From Pelagomonas calceolata (Eukaryota > Sar > Pelagophyceae > Pelagomonadales > Pelagomonadaceae): 64,000 nt of DNA. A program made the position numbers and the translations under genes. The notes under the pieces were generated by a model. It was not told where the DNA came from, did no database searches, and saw only the letters and a list, made by a program, of their open reading frames with translations. The first letter of the stretch is position 1. Each line of letters opens with the position of its first letter. This document shows, one piece after another, positions 1 to 9,021 of the stretch. The stretch is from contig CAKKNE010000002.1 of assembly GCA_918797485.1 (NCBI GenBank), forward strand, positions 5,050,501-5,114,500, read 5' to 3'.

Positions 1-530
1 GGGGTAGTATGGGGTCCAACGAGACCGCTACGGCGACTACTGGGGGGCCTCGGGTAATTGACGTTTTTGACGGGAACGGGGCGCCATCGGGTCCAAATTG
101 CACACTTTTTTCGGGGGTAGATCGGCTCCTGGAGGCCTCTCGGGGTAGGTCTGGTGGTGGGTAGTCGGCTGTACCGCATAAGCCAGCGCTCGTGCCCTCC
201 GAGGGCTCTGGAAGCCATTGCCAAGTAATTCATGGTCAAATGAGCCGCAGTGATGAGAGAATCGGTCGATTATGCCCCGAGCCCGGGCGCATGCGCTGTA
301 GGCGCTTGCGCACGTCTACTACCGACCAAAAGCGACCCCCGAGAGACCTCCGGGCCACGCCTCGACAGGATTCCACCGACGCGGCCGTCATGGTGGGACC
401 GTCAATATCGCGAATTAAAAAAATTATTTTTTCCGCCCCCCAGTAAGTGTCCCACCGATCTCTTTGAACCATGAACGAACGGAACGATAGTCTAAACACG
501 AGCATGGCGTTTTTGCCCGAAGTTTCAAAA
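1..530. repeat. dispersed repeat, copy A (truncated by window edge)
   Basis: This stretch aligns by eye with 36224-36775, starting at base 1 here and base 36224 there, with only scattered mismatches over the first 60 bases. Both copies contain a T/A-rich core (370-440 here, 36600-36680 there) followed by similar GATCTCTTTG-containing sequence. The match starts at the first base, so the element probably extends left of the window. It ends close to the 3' end of the hAT-like gene, but the other copy has no transposase next to it, so this is not simply the end of the hAT element. The short open frames inside it (192-505) have no recognisable content and are not called as genes. Confidence 0.8.
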
Positions 531-588
531 GCGGTAAAACTTGAACGGGTTGTGTGGATCTAAAATTATGAATCACGTATAGTTACGC

Positions 589-3500
589 TTACGATTTCTG
601 GCGCTTCGCGTTTTCCTCATCCTTCACAAGCTGCTTGGCGACGGCCTGCACGTCGGCTCGGCATTCAGGGTTGCGGCGGAGCAGGGAGGCGCGCGCGATG
701 GTCTTGGGCTCCATTCTCTGCCTCAGCACGTTATTAATGAAGGACGTGTCCCGGAAAGTGCGCTCGTTGCGCGCGGCCGCGGCGACGCCGCCGAGGTAGG
801 CCATGGCGGTGACAGCTATATAAGGCATCGCCCGACACGCACCGTCCATTTTGGGCTTCTTCTGGAAGGTCGCTAAATCGAATTTACCCCTCATCCAACC
901 CACCAAGGGATCAGCTGCTTTCCGTTCACCATCAATCGCCATGAGTGGGAATTCTTGCATGTTCAAAACGGGCTGGTTCAAGTACCTGTGAGAGAACGCG
1001 TTCCAGCGGAGCGAAGCCCTCACTCTCTCAAAATCCCGTAAAATACCGCGCCGTGGCCGACGCATCGACATCATTAGCCGCCCTCGTAGTAGCACTAGGC
1101 TTCAGCGTTGTCGGCTGTTGGCCCGCGTCGTCACCAGGAGCACCTCGCTGCCGCATCCTTGCAGCAAAACCAGACCGCATAGACGTCTGGCGCGGCGGCT
1201 GCACGGTCGGTGCAACCGGTGGCGGCGCAGGAGCTGTGGCCGGAGCCGGAGCCGCCGGGGCCCGGGTCTGCTGAAAAAAGTTATTAGTGATAGGTCGTGC
1301 GTTGTGGAGGGCTTCATCATTTTCAATTGCCTTTGTCAGTCGAACCTTCAAAGCAGCAACCGCATCGTCGCAAACAGTTTGCCAGTTGGTCGTGTACTGC
1401 GGATCGTCTATTTTATTCTGAAGGATCTGGAGGTCGTCGAAGAATTGACGCTTCAACCGCGGATCTACAATGATCGTTGCCGCCTCGACGGGCGACATCT
1501 CACCAAATACAAATTGCTTGAGCTTCTCCACCGTCGTGCTCAACATTGGTTTTGCGATGGCGTCGTCCTCGTATGATTCCAGCGGAACGTCTTCCTGTTC
1601 AAAGGGATTCACTACTTTAGGGCAGCTGATGCTGCTGCTAATCAATTCCTCGAGCACATACATCATCAAGACGCGCGCGACGCTCTTCGTATTATACCTA
1701 AGCGGGAAACCTTCACCGAACGTCGCGTGCCCCCTGAAGCCGCACCAGGACCTCTCCGGACCGCGGGTCGGCGCAGTGGCGGCGTGCGGTCGCGGCGACG
1801 GGTCGAGGCGCCGCCCCACGACTAGCGACGTGCCCCGGGCTCCGACGGAGACGCGCCGACCGAAACGCGGCCCAAACGCGCGTATCGCGGGGCTCACGCG
1901 ACCCCACCGACGCGGTTCGATTGGTGAAAGCTCAGTTTCTGACTCCGAGAACTACTCCTCGCCCTCGAGATATTTTTGAACGTCCATAATAGGCATAGCA
2001 ACTCCCAATATCTTGGCCATGGACCGATACTCAGAAATGGTAAAGTCCAGTTCCTCACAGCCTTCGTTAGCGCAGTACTCGTGTATGATAGGTCTCTGCT
2101 GAAAAATGGTCATGAGCATCAACGTCAAGGACCAGCATCTAGTCTTTCCATCAGTAACAAGTTTTTTGGCGACCATGCCGGGGTAGGGGATCCGTAGCCC
2201 TTCTTCGACGGCTAATTCATCGCTTTCTGCCGCACCACCTGCCTCTGCAAGGGCCACGAAGTCGTCGACGCCATCATTAGCTAGGAGAGCATACAATGCA
2301 TCAGTAATAAGAGTATCATTTTCATCAGTTGTGGGTTGGGCGTCGATGATTTCTGGATTCAGGCCCTCGGACAATTTGATGAGATCGTCCGCGGCCTTCT
2401 TCCACGCTTCGTTTGCATGCGTTGAGTTGCAGAATTTATTGGCTAGTCTGCGAGCTTTCTGGATGAATCGGCGGACACGTAGCTGTTCTTCAGTAAGATG
2501 CTTTTGAGCAACACATAATCCATGACATTGGACCTACGTTTCAGTGAATACGACCTTCGCGGGAAATTAACACACAAACTAAGTCGCCATCGACCGAAGG
2601 AGGCACTCGCTCGACTTCGGCACCGGATAGGACGAGGTCGAGATCATGAAGACGGCATGACTCGTGCCACAGACCGAGGCGGCGGGCCGATGCATGTACG
2701 CCACCGCCCGAGTCAGAAGTAAAGCTGAGAAAAGTAGCGCTAATGTCGGTCGTGTTAGAGTAGTTGTCGGACGGGATCTCGATGTCCGCAATTGGTATAC
2801 TAAGAAGCTCGTCGAAGTGATCTGCTGTGGCAACGGCAATGTTATGCCCGTTGTGCGAGCCCGGCAGGTGCACCAAGCCAGCCGTACGTGCGCAACGAAG
2901 ATCCTTGGTCCTAGTTGGATCAAATATAGGCTTAGCGCAGTGGTAGTCGAGGCCGAGGAAGGGATATTTACTTCTGGAAGTCCAGCAATCGGCAACGAGA
3001 TGTAAAAACGGCTGATTTGAATAAAACTTTTTCAACAGAGACAATTCGTCCCGCATGTTCTTGATCATCAGCTGCTCTTCTAGCTCGGCGGTCGGAGAGC
3101 TTGCGCCAACAGTTCTCGAGCACGGGCATCCCATGCTTCCATCGGATAATTTCAAAAAAATAGCGTCGAGCAACGGGTGATCCGCGGTCGTGTCGGCCAA
3201 ACCCGCCGAAGTAATCCAACGAGAAGTCATCACTTGAACAATAGCCTTGTCGAGCGGGTCGGCGGCATCTGCCTCGAGCGCGCGGCGGCGGTCCCGCCCA
3301 CCGTCCTTTCTCGGTTGTGCTACCTGTGTGGAAATCGATCGTTGAGCCAGGTCATCGCGAGAGAGGACTACGGGTCCCCACAAAAATCGACGCGACGGCC
3401 CGTCGGCACGGGTAACCGACGCTCGTGCATGGAGACGTCTTGTCGAGGGCTACCTAGCCCCATGCTGTCGACGGCAGCCTTCGTGTCGGTGACGCGACGT

Positions 3501-3986
3501 TTAGCCTCTCGAAATTTGACTTCTACACAGGACGTCTACAGATGGCCCGGTAATACCCATGGCGGCAAGTCTTTCAGGAGTATATCCCTTACACGCTTTT
3601 ACGTGTGACAAGAGATTGGACTGGCCGGATTTTGGAGAGCGCAATAACTTCAAACATCCATAGCAAACAGTGTCCGGCTTCGTATTTGGCTTCGCATCAG
3701 GTTGCGAAGCGGTAGGCATGTACTCATTCCCCTCGAAGATGCCCATGGCGCCTTTCGTAAATACATCTGGGACAACGGTTACTTGTTTGCGGTCGTAACG
3801 CCGGAAGAAGCCCGGTTCCGGTACATAACCTCTGACGACGCCGAGGTCGCCGTAATGTGCGTACTGTTGTGGGAGCTGCACCATTTTGCTGCCATCTTCG
3901 TCGTTGGTACTAATTATACCAGGACGATGTCTAATGCGCACATCTCTGACTACATTCGCGCCGCCGTCCTCGGCGGGCTCGGCCAT
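589..3986 (-). CDS. hAT-family transposase-like protein, five exons
   Basis: The proposed exons on the minus strand are 3986-3540, 3323-2616, 2533-1956, 1697-1047 and 985-589. They total 2781 bases (926 codons plus stop) with consistent phase and no internal stop. Exon 1 ends in a BED-type zinc finger (CYGC followed by HVKAC). Exon 2 carries hAT signatures: DCWTSRSKY, TSDSGGGVHAS and the CRLHDLDL motif. Exon 3 has the TRCW segment typical of the middle region. The last exon matches the C-terminal dimerisation domain (YLGGVAAAARNERTF, then LLRRNPE). The start is the ATG at 3986 (MAEPAEDGG). Each downstream exon begins with GT. The 1698-1955 and 2534-2615 boundaries are the least certain. hAT enzymes cut and paste DNA using terminal inverted repeats; none could be matched here. 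The gene could be a live element or a domesticated host gene. Confidence 0.75.
3324..3539 (-). mobile_element. introner-like intron inside the hAT-like gene
   Basis: The plus strand reads CTGTGTGGAAATC at 3324 and GACTTCTACACAG ending at 3530, which is a nearly complete inverted repeat matching the ends of the Mpv17 intron at 17091. Read on the minus strand, removal of 3324-3539 joins CCATCT to GTAGCACAACC in phase 0. The putative target duplications (GTAGACGT and GTAGCACA) share only their first four bases, so the insertion looks old. Its orientation is ambiguous because both ends are nearly the same. Confidence 0.65.
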
Positions 3987-4276
3987 AAGTAGTGGTTTCA
4001 GGATGGGTAGTTGATGGCTAGTCTGGAGGCGGTGCACAGCGGTCGAGAACGTGCGCGCGGTGCCTGAACGAACGAATCTGGCAGCGCCTGGGACCCCACC
4101 TTTCCCGAAGCGCTGCAAATTCAATCCTAGCCGCGAGAGCAGCATATACGCGCGTACGCGTGCTGCACAGACCGGCACAGCGTGGCACACCCGCGCACAG
4201 CGCCGGCGCGACGCGTGCGCGACCTGCTAGCTTCAGACTTGGCGAGATCATGGTGAATTGGGCTCAGTCTGACAGA

Positions 4277-4307
4277 GTTGCCAACTCTGGGTTGCCGAGT
4301 TGGCAAC
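4277..4307. repeat. short inverted repeat
   Basis: GTTGCCAACT (4277-4286) and AGTTGGCAAC (4298-4307) are exact reverse complements with an 11-base loop. The position just upstream of the hAT-like gene raises the possibility of a transposon end, but no matching sequence was found at its other side. Confidence 0.7.
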
Positions 4308-4327
4308 TAAAAAGGCTAGTGGCGACA

Positions 4328-4404
4328 GTTAGTTGGGTTAGTTGCGACCCGTCGCATCGGTTGTCCGGTTGGGAGACTTGTCGGAGACAACTAACCCAAC
4401 CCAA
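4328..4404. repeat. inverted repeat with 43-base loop
   Basis: GTTAGTTGGGTTAGTTG at 4328-4344 pairs with CAACTAACCCAACCCAA at 4388-4404, with one or two mismatches. Together with the hairpin at 4277 this makes a compact palindromic cluster, as seen in miniature inverted-repeat elements. Confidence 0.65.
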
Positions 4405-4433
4405 CTCGAAACCGAGCAACTATGTTGCTCCTT

Positions 4434-4745
4434 ATTCAGCAACACCAAAAAGTGCCATTTTGACGGCGCGAACGTATTACAAGTCTTTGAACGTCCGTAG
4501 GACACATCTCGGACGTCATAGTACGTCGTGTGAATCGCCGCTCCGGTGAAACTCGCATATCAGAAGCAGTGAGAGCACTCAGAGCCAGCTGTGAGCCTGT
4601 GCTTCTAAGCGGTCCGCGCACGCTCACGCTCGACAGGGTTACCTAGAACGTCAAAGCGCACTCCAGCATGAAGTCGGTGGTGAAGTTGGTGATCGCGTGC
4701 CTGGCGGTCGCCGCGGCCGAGTGGCGGGACAACGACTACGATTGT
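4434..4745 (+). repeat. tandem segment, copy 1 (promoter plus signal-peptide exon)
   Basis: This segment aligns with 4892-5216. Shared blocks include AAGTGCCATTTTGACGGCGC, a GACACATCTCGGACGTCATA block, the GGTCCGCGCACGCTCACGCT block and the start of the coding region. Similarity stops after the codons for the acidic segment that follows the signal peptide. About 150 unrelated bases separate the copies. Confidence 0.85.
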
Positions 4746-4913
4746 CGGGACTACCAAGGTCACCGCGCGGGGTCCATAAAAAAGGGTAGAAGCCCGTTTT
4801 TGCGCGTCGATCCGAAAATTTCGGGGGACCGCTCGGAAAGGTGCTCGGGACACGTGCACGCGTCTGGGGGCGTTTACTCTCACGATGTTGCCGGCATTCA
4901 GCAGAGCCAATAA
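4668..4913 (+). pseudogene. truncated copy of the signal-peptide gene at 5134
   Basis: The first 25 residues (MKSVVKLVIACLAVAAAEWR, then DNDYD) are almost identical to the start of the Cys-rich membrane protein at 5134, including the hydrophobic signal peptide. After residue 25 the frame diverges into sequence with no counterpart downstream, runs about 55 residues and stops just at the start of the next repeat copy. The Cys-rich domain, Gly linker and C-terminal helix of the intact gene are missing. It still has a copy of the upstream segment, so it may be transcribed. I read it as the 5' remnant of a tandem duplication; a short secreted peptide of about 60 residues is the alternative. Confidence 0.65.
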
Positions 4914-5216
4914 AGTGCCATTTTGACGGCGCGAACGTATTAAAAGAGTCTCTGAAGAACCGTAGGACACATCTCGGACGTCATAGTACGTCGTGTGAGC
5001 CGCCGCTCCGGCGAAACTCGCATAGTAGAGCAGAACTTTAGAGCACTCAGAGCACATAGCACTTGTGCTTCTAAGCGGTCCGCGCACGCTCACGCTCGAC
5101 AGGGTTACCTAGGACGTCCAAGCGCAGTCCAGCATGATGAAGTCGGTGATGAAAGTGATCGTGGCATGCCTGGCGGTCGCCGCGGCCGAGTGGCGGGACG
5201 ACGACTACGAGTACGC
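4892..5216 (+). repeat. tandem segment, copy 2
   Basis: This is the second copy of the 4434-4745 segment and provides the promoter, start codon and signal peptide of the intact gene at 5134. Small insertions and substitutions distinguish the two (for example TTACAAGTC in copy 1 against TTAAAAGAGTC in copy 2). Confidence 0.85.
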
Positions 5217-5845
5217 TAAAGTAGAAGCCGAGCAGGTACTCTCTCCCGAGCAGGAGGCGGCGCGCGCGACGGCGCTCGCCGAGGCCACGGTCCAGCTCAA
5301 GGAGGCCCATGGTAGGGCGCCGTGAAATTTAATTCCACACAGGCTACAACCGCGACGGCCGCCACACGGTCGAGTGCGTCCACGGCTACGACGAGAAGTG
5401 CTGGGCCTGGTACGCGCCCTTCGAGTGTCCGAAGTCCGGGGGGTGCCAGGCCACGAACGACGACGAGTGGGGGCGGCCGTGCCTGGCCCCGGGCGTACTG
5501 GAGAACTGTTATGGAACAGAGGCGTGTGGCCCGGGGCCCAACGCGCCGGCGGGGGGCGGCGGCGGCGGCGGTTCCAAGAAAAAGAAGAAGTCGAAGCCCG
5601 CGCAGCCGAAGGCGTCACTCTTCTCACGGACCTACAAGGCAAGGGCGCGCCGCGAAAGGATCCGGGCGCGCGCGTCCAGGGTCGCGGTGTCGTTGTTCCC
5701 GACGGTCAATATCCTCTTCGCCGTCGCGGTAGTCTACGCGGTCGTCCACGTGCTCGCCGCGCGGCGCCGCCGCCGCGAGCACGTCGCCGCGACGGAGTTC
5801 AAGGCCAAGGTCGCGCCGTACCTCGTCGAAGCGCCGGAACTCTAG
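5134..5845 (+). CDS. Cys-rich single-pass membrane protein, two exons
   Basis: Exons 5134-5311 and 5343-5845 encode 226 residues. Residues 1-18 are a signal peptide (VMKVIVACLAVAAA), followed by an acidic segment and a Glu/Ala-rich helix. Exon 2 supplies a compact domain with about eight Cys (VECVHGYDEKCWAWYAPF, CPKSGGC, then CLAP and ENCYGTEACGP), a poly-Gly linker, a Lys/Arg-rich stretch, and a transmembrane helix (VNILFAVAVVYAVVHVLA) with a basic then acidic tail. The order suggests a type I surface or secretory protein. The splice is forced by phase: exon 1 ends in phase 1 and the Cys-rich frame opens only after the CACACAG acceptor. I recognise no named family. Its 5' part is duplicated just upstream. 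Confidence 0.75.
5312..5342 (+). mobile_element. 31-nt intron, remnant of an introner
   Basis: The intron begins GTAGGG and its last 26 bases (GCGCCGTGAAATTTAATTCC then ACACAG) closely match the last 27 bases of the 85-bp introner at 17091-17175 (GCGCCGTAAAATTTGATTTCC then ACACAG). The 5' half of the element, including the left inverted repeat, is gone. Confidence 0.7.
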
Positions 5846-5971
5846 GGCACCGCGTCGGTGCCAGATCCTCCCCCCCTCCCCCCCGCGAACGTATATAGCT
5901 CCCGACGGCGCTCCCCTCCGCCTCTCTAAAAACCTCTTGTCGGGACTCCACTGAATTGCAACATCATAATC

Positions 5972-7147
5972 TTACTCGGACCATCCGACGTAGTGCTCGA
6001 GACACAGGCACGCGTCGGAGAGGGACATGTCGGAGGTGTCCCCTTCCGTCATGAGTTTGAAACGCGCTTCAACCTTCGACTGCCTGTTCGCGAAGACGCC
6101 ACTTTCCTGGGCCCAGACGAGGTGAACTTGCGGGTCGACGTACAGGTCATAATCAACCATGTTGCGGTACTGCCAGAGGACCCCTCCGTTCTCGGGGTTC
6201 GGCGGAATTTCTTCCCAGTCGAATATGATCGTACCATCATCCCAATCCATCACACCGCCCTGAAATAGCTTGGCGAATTGCAAGCGCCCACTGACCCGAC
6301 GCGAAGCCATGACCTTCGCTCTCAAGCGCCAGGATCTACTCGTGAGGTCGTCTACACGTTCAAACACTCCTGCCGGTATCGGGAACTCGTAACATGGTAG
6401 AGAAGAGCTCTGCTCGCGTAGCACACCAGTCCCCGAGTAGACCGATTGTCGTTCCGCCATGGCGGACGCGGGGACATCGGCCCAGCGGGATTGCCTCCCA
6501 TCGACAGGCTTATATAGTTCGATCTCCAGCGACAGAGTGTACGCGTCGAGGGCGGCAGTCGGCTCTGGTCTCGTAGGGCGGCGGCGTGGGCCCTCGAAGA
6601 AACGCGTGTACGTGCTGAAGAGCTCGCCCGGCGCCGGCGCTCCCTCCGGCGATCTCACGACGGTCCCGAGCAACGGATAACGCTTCAACACCAGGGAATG
6701 CTCGAGCCGCGGCGACAGCTTCGCCGCGGCGTCGCGCAGCGCCCGGCACGTCGCGACGCAGGTGAGCGTCTTGATGTCCGAGAACGACGCGATGGCGCCG
6801 AGCGCGTCCTCCGGCAGATCGTCGAAGCAGGTGACGACGAAGGCGGCCGCGGGGACGCCGAAGACCGCGGGCTTCTTTTCGGGGGGCTCCGGGGCCTCCT
6901 CGCTCGCCGCCGCGGGCGCGTCGGTCGCGTCGGCCGTCGGCGGTGCCGCGGGCGCGCGCTCGTCGGCCGCGTCGGCCGTCAGCGGTGGCGGCGCGGGAGC
7001 GGTGAGCGCCGCGAGCAGCCGTCGCGCCTTTGGCGAGAGCAGGGCGCCGATCTGCTGGCGCGTCTCATCGTCCACCACGTCAAGAGCCGTCGCGGCGCCT
7101 TCGAGGCCGCGGATCAATGTAAGCATGAGTGCGTCGCGGTCGCTCAT
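5972..7147 (-). CDS. F-box-like protein with a lineage-specific C-terminal domain
   Basis: The 391-residue protein starts at the ATG at 7147. Residues about 1-50 are helical, 50-95 are an Ala/Pro/Asp-rich linker, and about 105-150 resemble an F-box (FDDLPEDALGAIASFSDIKT, then CVATCRALRDAA). The C-terminal 240 residues form a beta-rich domain ending MSLSDACLCLEHYVGW. The same F-box plus C-terminal domain occurs in the gene at 40878, which ends MSLEDACLMLEHWCKL. F-box proteins normally bring substrates to SCF ubiquitin ligases through Skp1; the C-terminal domain would be the substrate-binding part. That role is inferred from architecture. It is divergent from the RhoGDI gene across a 615-bp interval. 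Confidence 0.65.
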   Translation of the reverse strand: MSDRDALMLTLIRGLEGAATALDVVDDETRQQIGALLSPKARRLLAALTAPAPPPLTADAADERAPAAPPTADATDAPAAASEEAPEPPEKKPAVFGVPAAAFVVTCFDDLPEDALGAIASFSDIKTLTCVATCRALRDAAAKLSPRLEHSLVLKRYPLLGTVVRSPEGAPAPGELFSTYTRFFEGPRRRPTRPEPTAALDAYTLSLEIELYKPVDGRQSRWADVPASAMAERQSVYSGTGVLREQSSSLPCYEFPIPAGVFERVDDLTSRSWRLRAKVMASRRVSGRLQFAKLFQGGVMDWDDGTIIFDWEEIPPNPENGGVLWQYRNMVDYDLYVDPQVHLVWAQESGVFANRQSKVEARFKLMTEGDTSDMSLSDACLCLEHYVGWSE

Positions 7148-7762
7148 GGTATATACCTTGTGGCTGATTCGTGGCCGTGCCGCGGAGATGTGACTCGCGG
7201 GAGAGTGACCCGCAATTAGAGGAGATTATCCGCTGTGTGCAGGCAAAGGTGCGCGCAGGGTGGTGCGCGCAGCGCGTGGGATACCTAATGTGGATTCTGG
7301 CTACTACTTGAGCACAGATGCAGCCGGCAGGACAAGGCACAAGCTTTGTCGACGCAGGCTTTTCTAGTGTCTTACATGCCGCTAGCTGCTCGAGCCGCGG
7401 CCAAAGCACAGCCAAAACGCGTCGCTGCCGCCTAAAAAGATCGTTCTGGCACGGCCCGAAGACCTGCAAGGCTGCAGCAGCCGTAGCGTCGACGGCTGAC
7501 AGGTGCCCACGATCAAGAGGACTGCACAGACACAACGCGAGTTGCACGGCACAGCGTCCGACGCCTACAAAAAAAAGAAGCGCGTCCGATATGGCAGAGG
7601 CACCAGCCCTTTGGCGGCGCTGCAAAGCGCTGCCACACCGTGGGCTGGCGCCCGTGCGAACGCGCGAGAACGAGTGCTCGGAACGTTATGGAGGGGCCTG
7701 TCGATGTTACCGCCCGCGAGCCTCTATGAACTTCTGACCCATCTCTCTACACAGGCCGCCGC
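7148..7762. other. divergent intergenic interval
   Basis: This interval separates the F-box-like gene (minus) from RhoGDI (plus). It contains the dyad promoter element at 7364-7387 in the RhoGDI orientation. A CAG acceptor-like site about 10 bases before the RhoGDI start (CTACACAGGCCGCCGC) could mark a 5'-UTR intron. The small open frames here show no conserved content. Confidence 0.5.
7364..7387 (+). promoter_or_regulatory. dyad promoter element upstream of RhoGDI
   Basis: The site reads CTAGTGTCTTACATG then CCGCTAGCT. The two CTAG half-sites are 18 bases apart. It lies 377 bases before the ATG, the longest distance among the 14 copies, which fits a 5'-UTR intron. Confidence 0.65.
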
Positions 7763-8439
7763 ATGGCCGAGCTCGACGCCACGGCGGCGCGGAACCAGCC
7801 CTACGCGCCGCGGGGCACGAATGATGTGGATGCGATCCTGAAGCAGGACGACGCGGACGAGTCGCTGCAGCGGTACAAGGCGCAACTGCTCGGCGCGGCG
7901 GCGCAGGGCGACCGGGGCGACGCGTCGGACCCGCAGAAACCTGTGTGGAAATCAACGACGCGGTCACGGGGACAACGTCGCGTCGATGGCGTGGGGCGCC
8001 AGAAATGTTGTTTCCGCGCAGGCGGAAGCTAGTGGTCACAGAGTTCCGCGTCGTCTTCAACTCGCCCGCGCCGGACCAGGTCTTCCACCTCGACACGCGC
8101 GCCGGCAAGGACCACTTGAAAAAAACGGGCGTCGCCGTCAAGGAGGGCTCCGAGTACAAGTTCCGCCTGTCCTTCCGCGTGCAGCACGAGATCCTGCCGG
8201 GCCTGAAATACGTGAATCGATTGAAGCGCATGGGCATGAAGACGGCCGCCGACGAGCTCGTCATCGGGAGTTACGCGCCCCAGACCGAGCCGCACAGCTT
8301 CGAGTTCCCGCGGTACGACTGGCTCGAGGCGCCGAAAGGTATGATGTACCGCGGCGCGTACACCGCGAGCGACCGGTTCGTCGACGGCGACGGCCGGACG
8401 CACCTCGAGTACGACTACCCCGTCAAGGTGACGAAGTAA
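7763..8439 (+). CDS. Rho GDP-dissociation inhibitor (RhoGDI)
   Basis: Exons 7763-7932 and 8022-8439 give 195 residues, the usual RhoGDI length. RhoGDI extracts prenylated Rho/Rac GTPases from membranes and holds them GDP-bound in the cytosol. Residues 25-45 match the N-terminal regulatory arm (DESLQRYKAQLLG). After the splice the immunoglobulin-like domain follows in order: RKLVVTEFRVVF, VAVKEGSEYKFRLSFRVQHE, ILPGLKYV, KTAADELVIGSYAP, APKGMMYRGAY, and FVDGDGRTHLEYDYPVKV. The splice uses a GC donor: CC joined to GCGGAAG restores DPRKLVV exactly where family members read DPRK. It has the dyad promoter element upstream and the 3' motif at 8539 downstream. Confidence 0.93.
7933..8021 (+). mobile_element. 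introner-type GC-AG intron in RhoGDI
   Basis: The 89-bp intron is flanked by GCAGAAAC (start) and GCGGAAGC (first exon bases after it), a 6-of-8 direct repeat. Inside these, CTGTGTGGAAATC at the left and GTTTCCGCGCAG at the right form a partly decayed inverted repeat. The left end equals that of the Mpv17 intron. The interior contains GGTCACGGGG and GTCGCGTCGATGGCGT, shared with the intron at 14556. Confidence 0.8.
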
Positions 8440-8538
8440 TTTTGATTTTTGTTTATTGGTCGCGTCGATGGCGTCTCAGGCTCAGGCTAGTTACGTCGCA
8501 GGGTCCCCCGACCCCTCCCGCTCCCTGGAAGAATCGAT

Positions 8539-8553
8539 GTTACGGTGCTAGGA
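8539..8553 (+). promoter_or_regulatory. downstream motif after RhoGDI stop
   Basis: GTTACGGTGCTAGGA lies 100 bases after the stop codon. The same motif appears after the stops of the genes ending at 10866, 42179 and 48551, always in the gene's orientation, so it may be a 3'-end processing signal. Confidence 0.4.
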
Positions 8554-8878
8554 CTAGTGGGCGGAGCCCCTGCCCAGGGCTGGGGGGGAGACACCGCGCG
8601 TCGCCGATTCATCGGCGGCGGGCGCGGGCCGCTTCTCTCATAACAGCGTACCTCCTTCTAAGCAGAACCGCCTCGACAAACCCCCCCGAACAATGTGCAA
8701 CGTTCGCCCGTTCAATCAACTTGTCCCGCGACTTCCCGCAGGCGACCTTGGACCGCGGCGACGCGTTCGGCACCGTACACTCCAACAAAGCCAGTAGACA
8801 CTCGGCCCGACCCTTGACAATCGCCACGCCCCACTCCCGGTAGATCTGGGCCTGAATCACTCGCTCCCCCAGTCTGGT

Positions 8879-8902
8879 GCTAGTGTCTTACAGCAGCTAG
8901 CT
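8879..8902 (+). promoter_or_regulatory. dyad promoter element upstream of NSUN2-like gene
   Basis: GCTAGTGTCTTACA then GCAGCTAGCT, with half-sites 17 bases apart and 121 bases before the ATG. A CAGGCAACAG box follows about 75 bases later; similar boxes follow the copies at 19052 and 20663. Confidence 0.7.
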
Positions 8903-9021
8903 TTCGCACAGGCCTTGCATGCTCGCAAAAGTGCGAGCCTTTGGGCCGGCAGTGCTGCTCAGCTACACGCGTAGTGGGCTCCAGGCAACAGCATCTCTCG
9001 CGTAGCGATCGATTTTGAGCA

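Larger units (their letters stand above)
3987..4667. other. gene-free interval with hairpins
   Basis: No protein-coding frame with recognisable content is seen here. The interval holds the presumed promoter of the hAT-like gene on the minus strand, two inverted repeats (4277-4307 and 4328-4404) and the first copy of a duplicated promoter segment that feeds the gene fragment at 4668. Confidence 0.6.
8440..9021. other. intergenic interval, RhoGDI to NSUN2-like gene
   Basis: Holds the 3' motif at 8539, a small hairpin near 8600 (CGCCGAT then ATCGGCG) and the dyad element at 8879. A minus-strand frame at 8609-8860 looks vaguely protein-like but has no ATG and was not called. Confidence 0.5.

Noticed and set aside
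192-505. Short overlapping frames in the window-start repeat
   Set aside because: They lie wholly inside a dispersed repeat, overlap on both strands and lack conserved residues between the two repeat copies.
1047-1697. Frameshift in the hAT-like gene between the Pro-rich part and the dimerisation domain
   Set aside because: A 61-bp intron at 986-1046 with 6-of-8 direct repeats restores the frame, so no frameshift is needed.
8609-8860. Minus-strand frame of 83 codons with protein-like composition
   Set aside because: It has no ATG before its hydrophilic tail and a stop lies just upstream. It sits in the promoter region of the NSUN2-like gene. It could be a decayed exon but nothing supports a gene.
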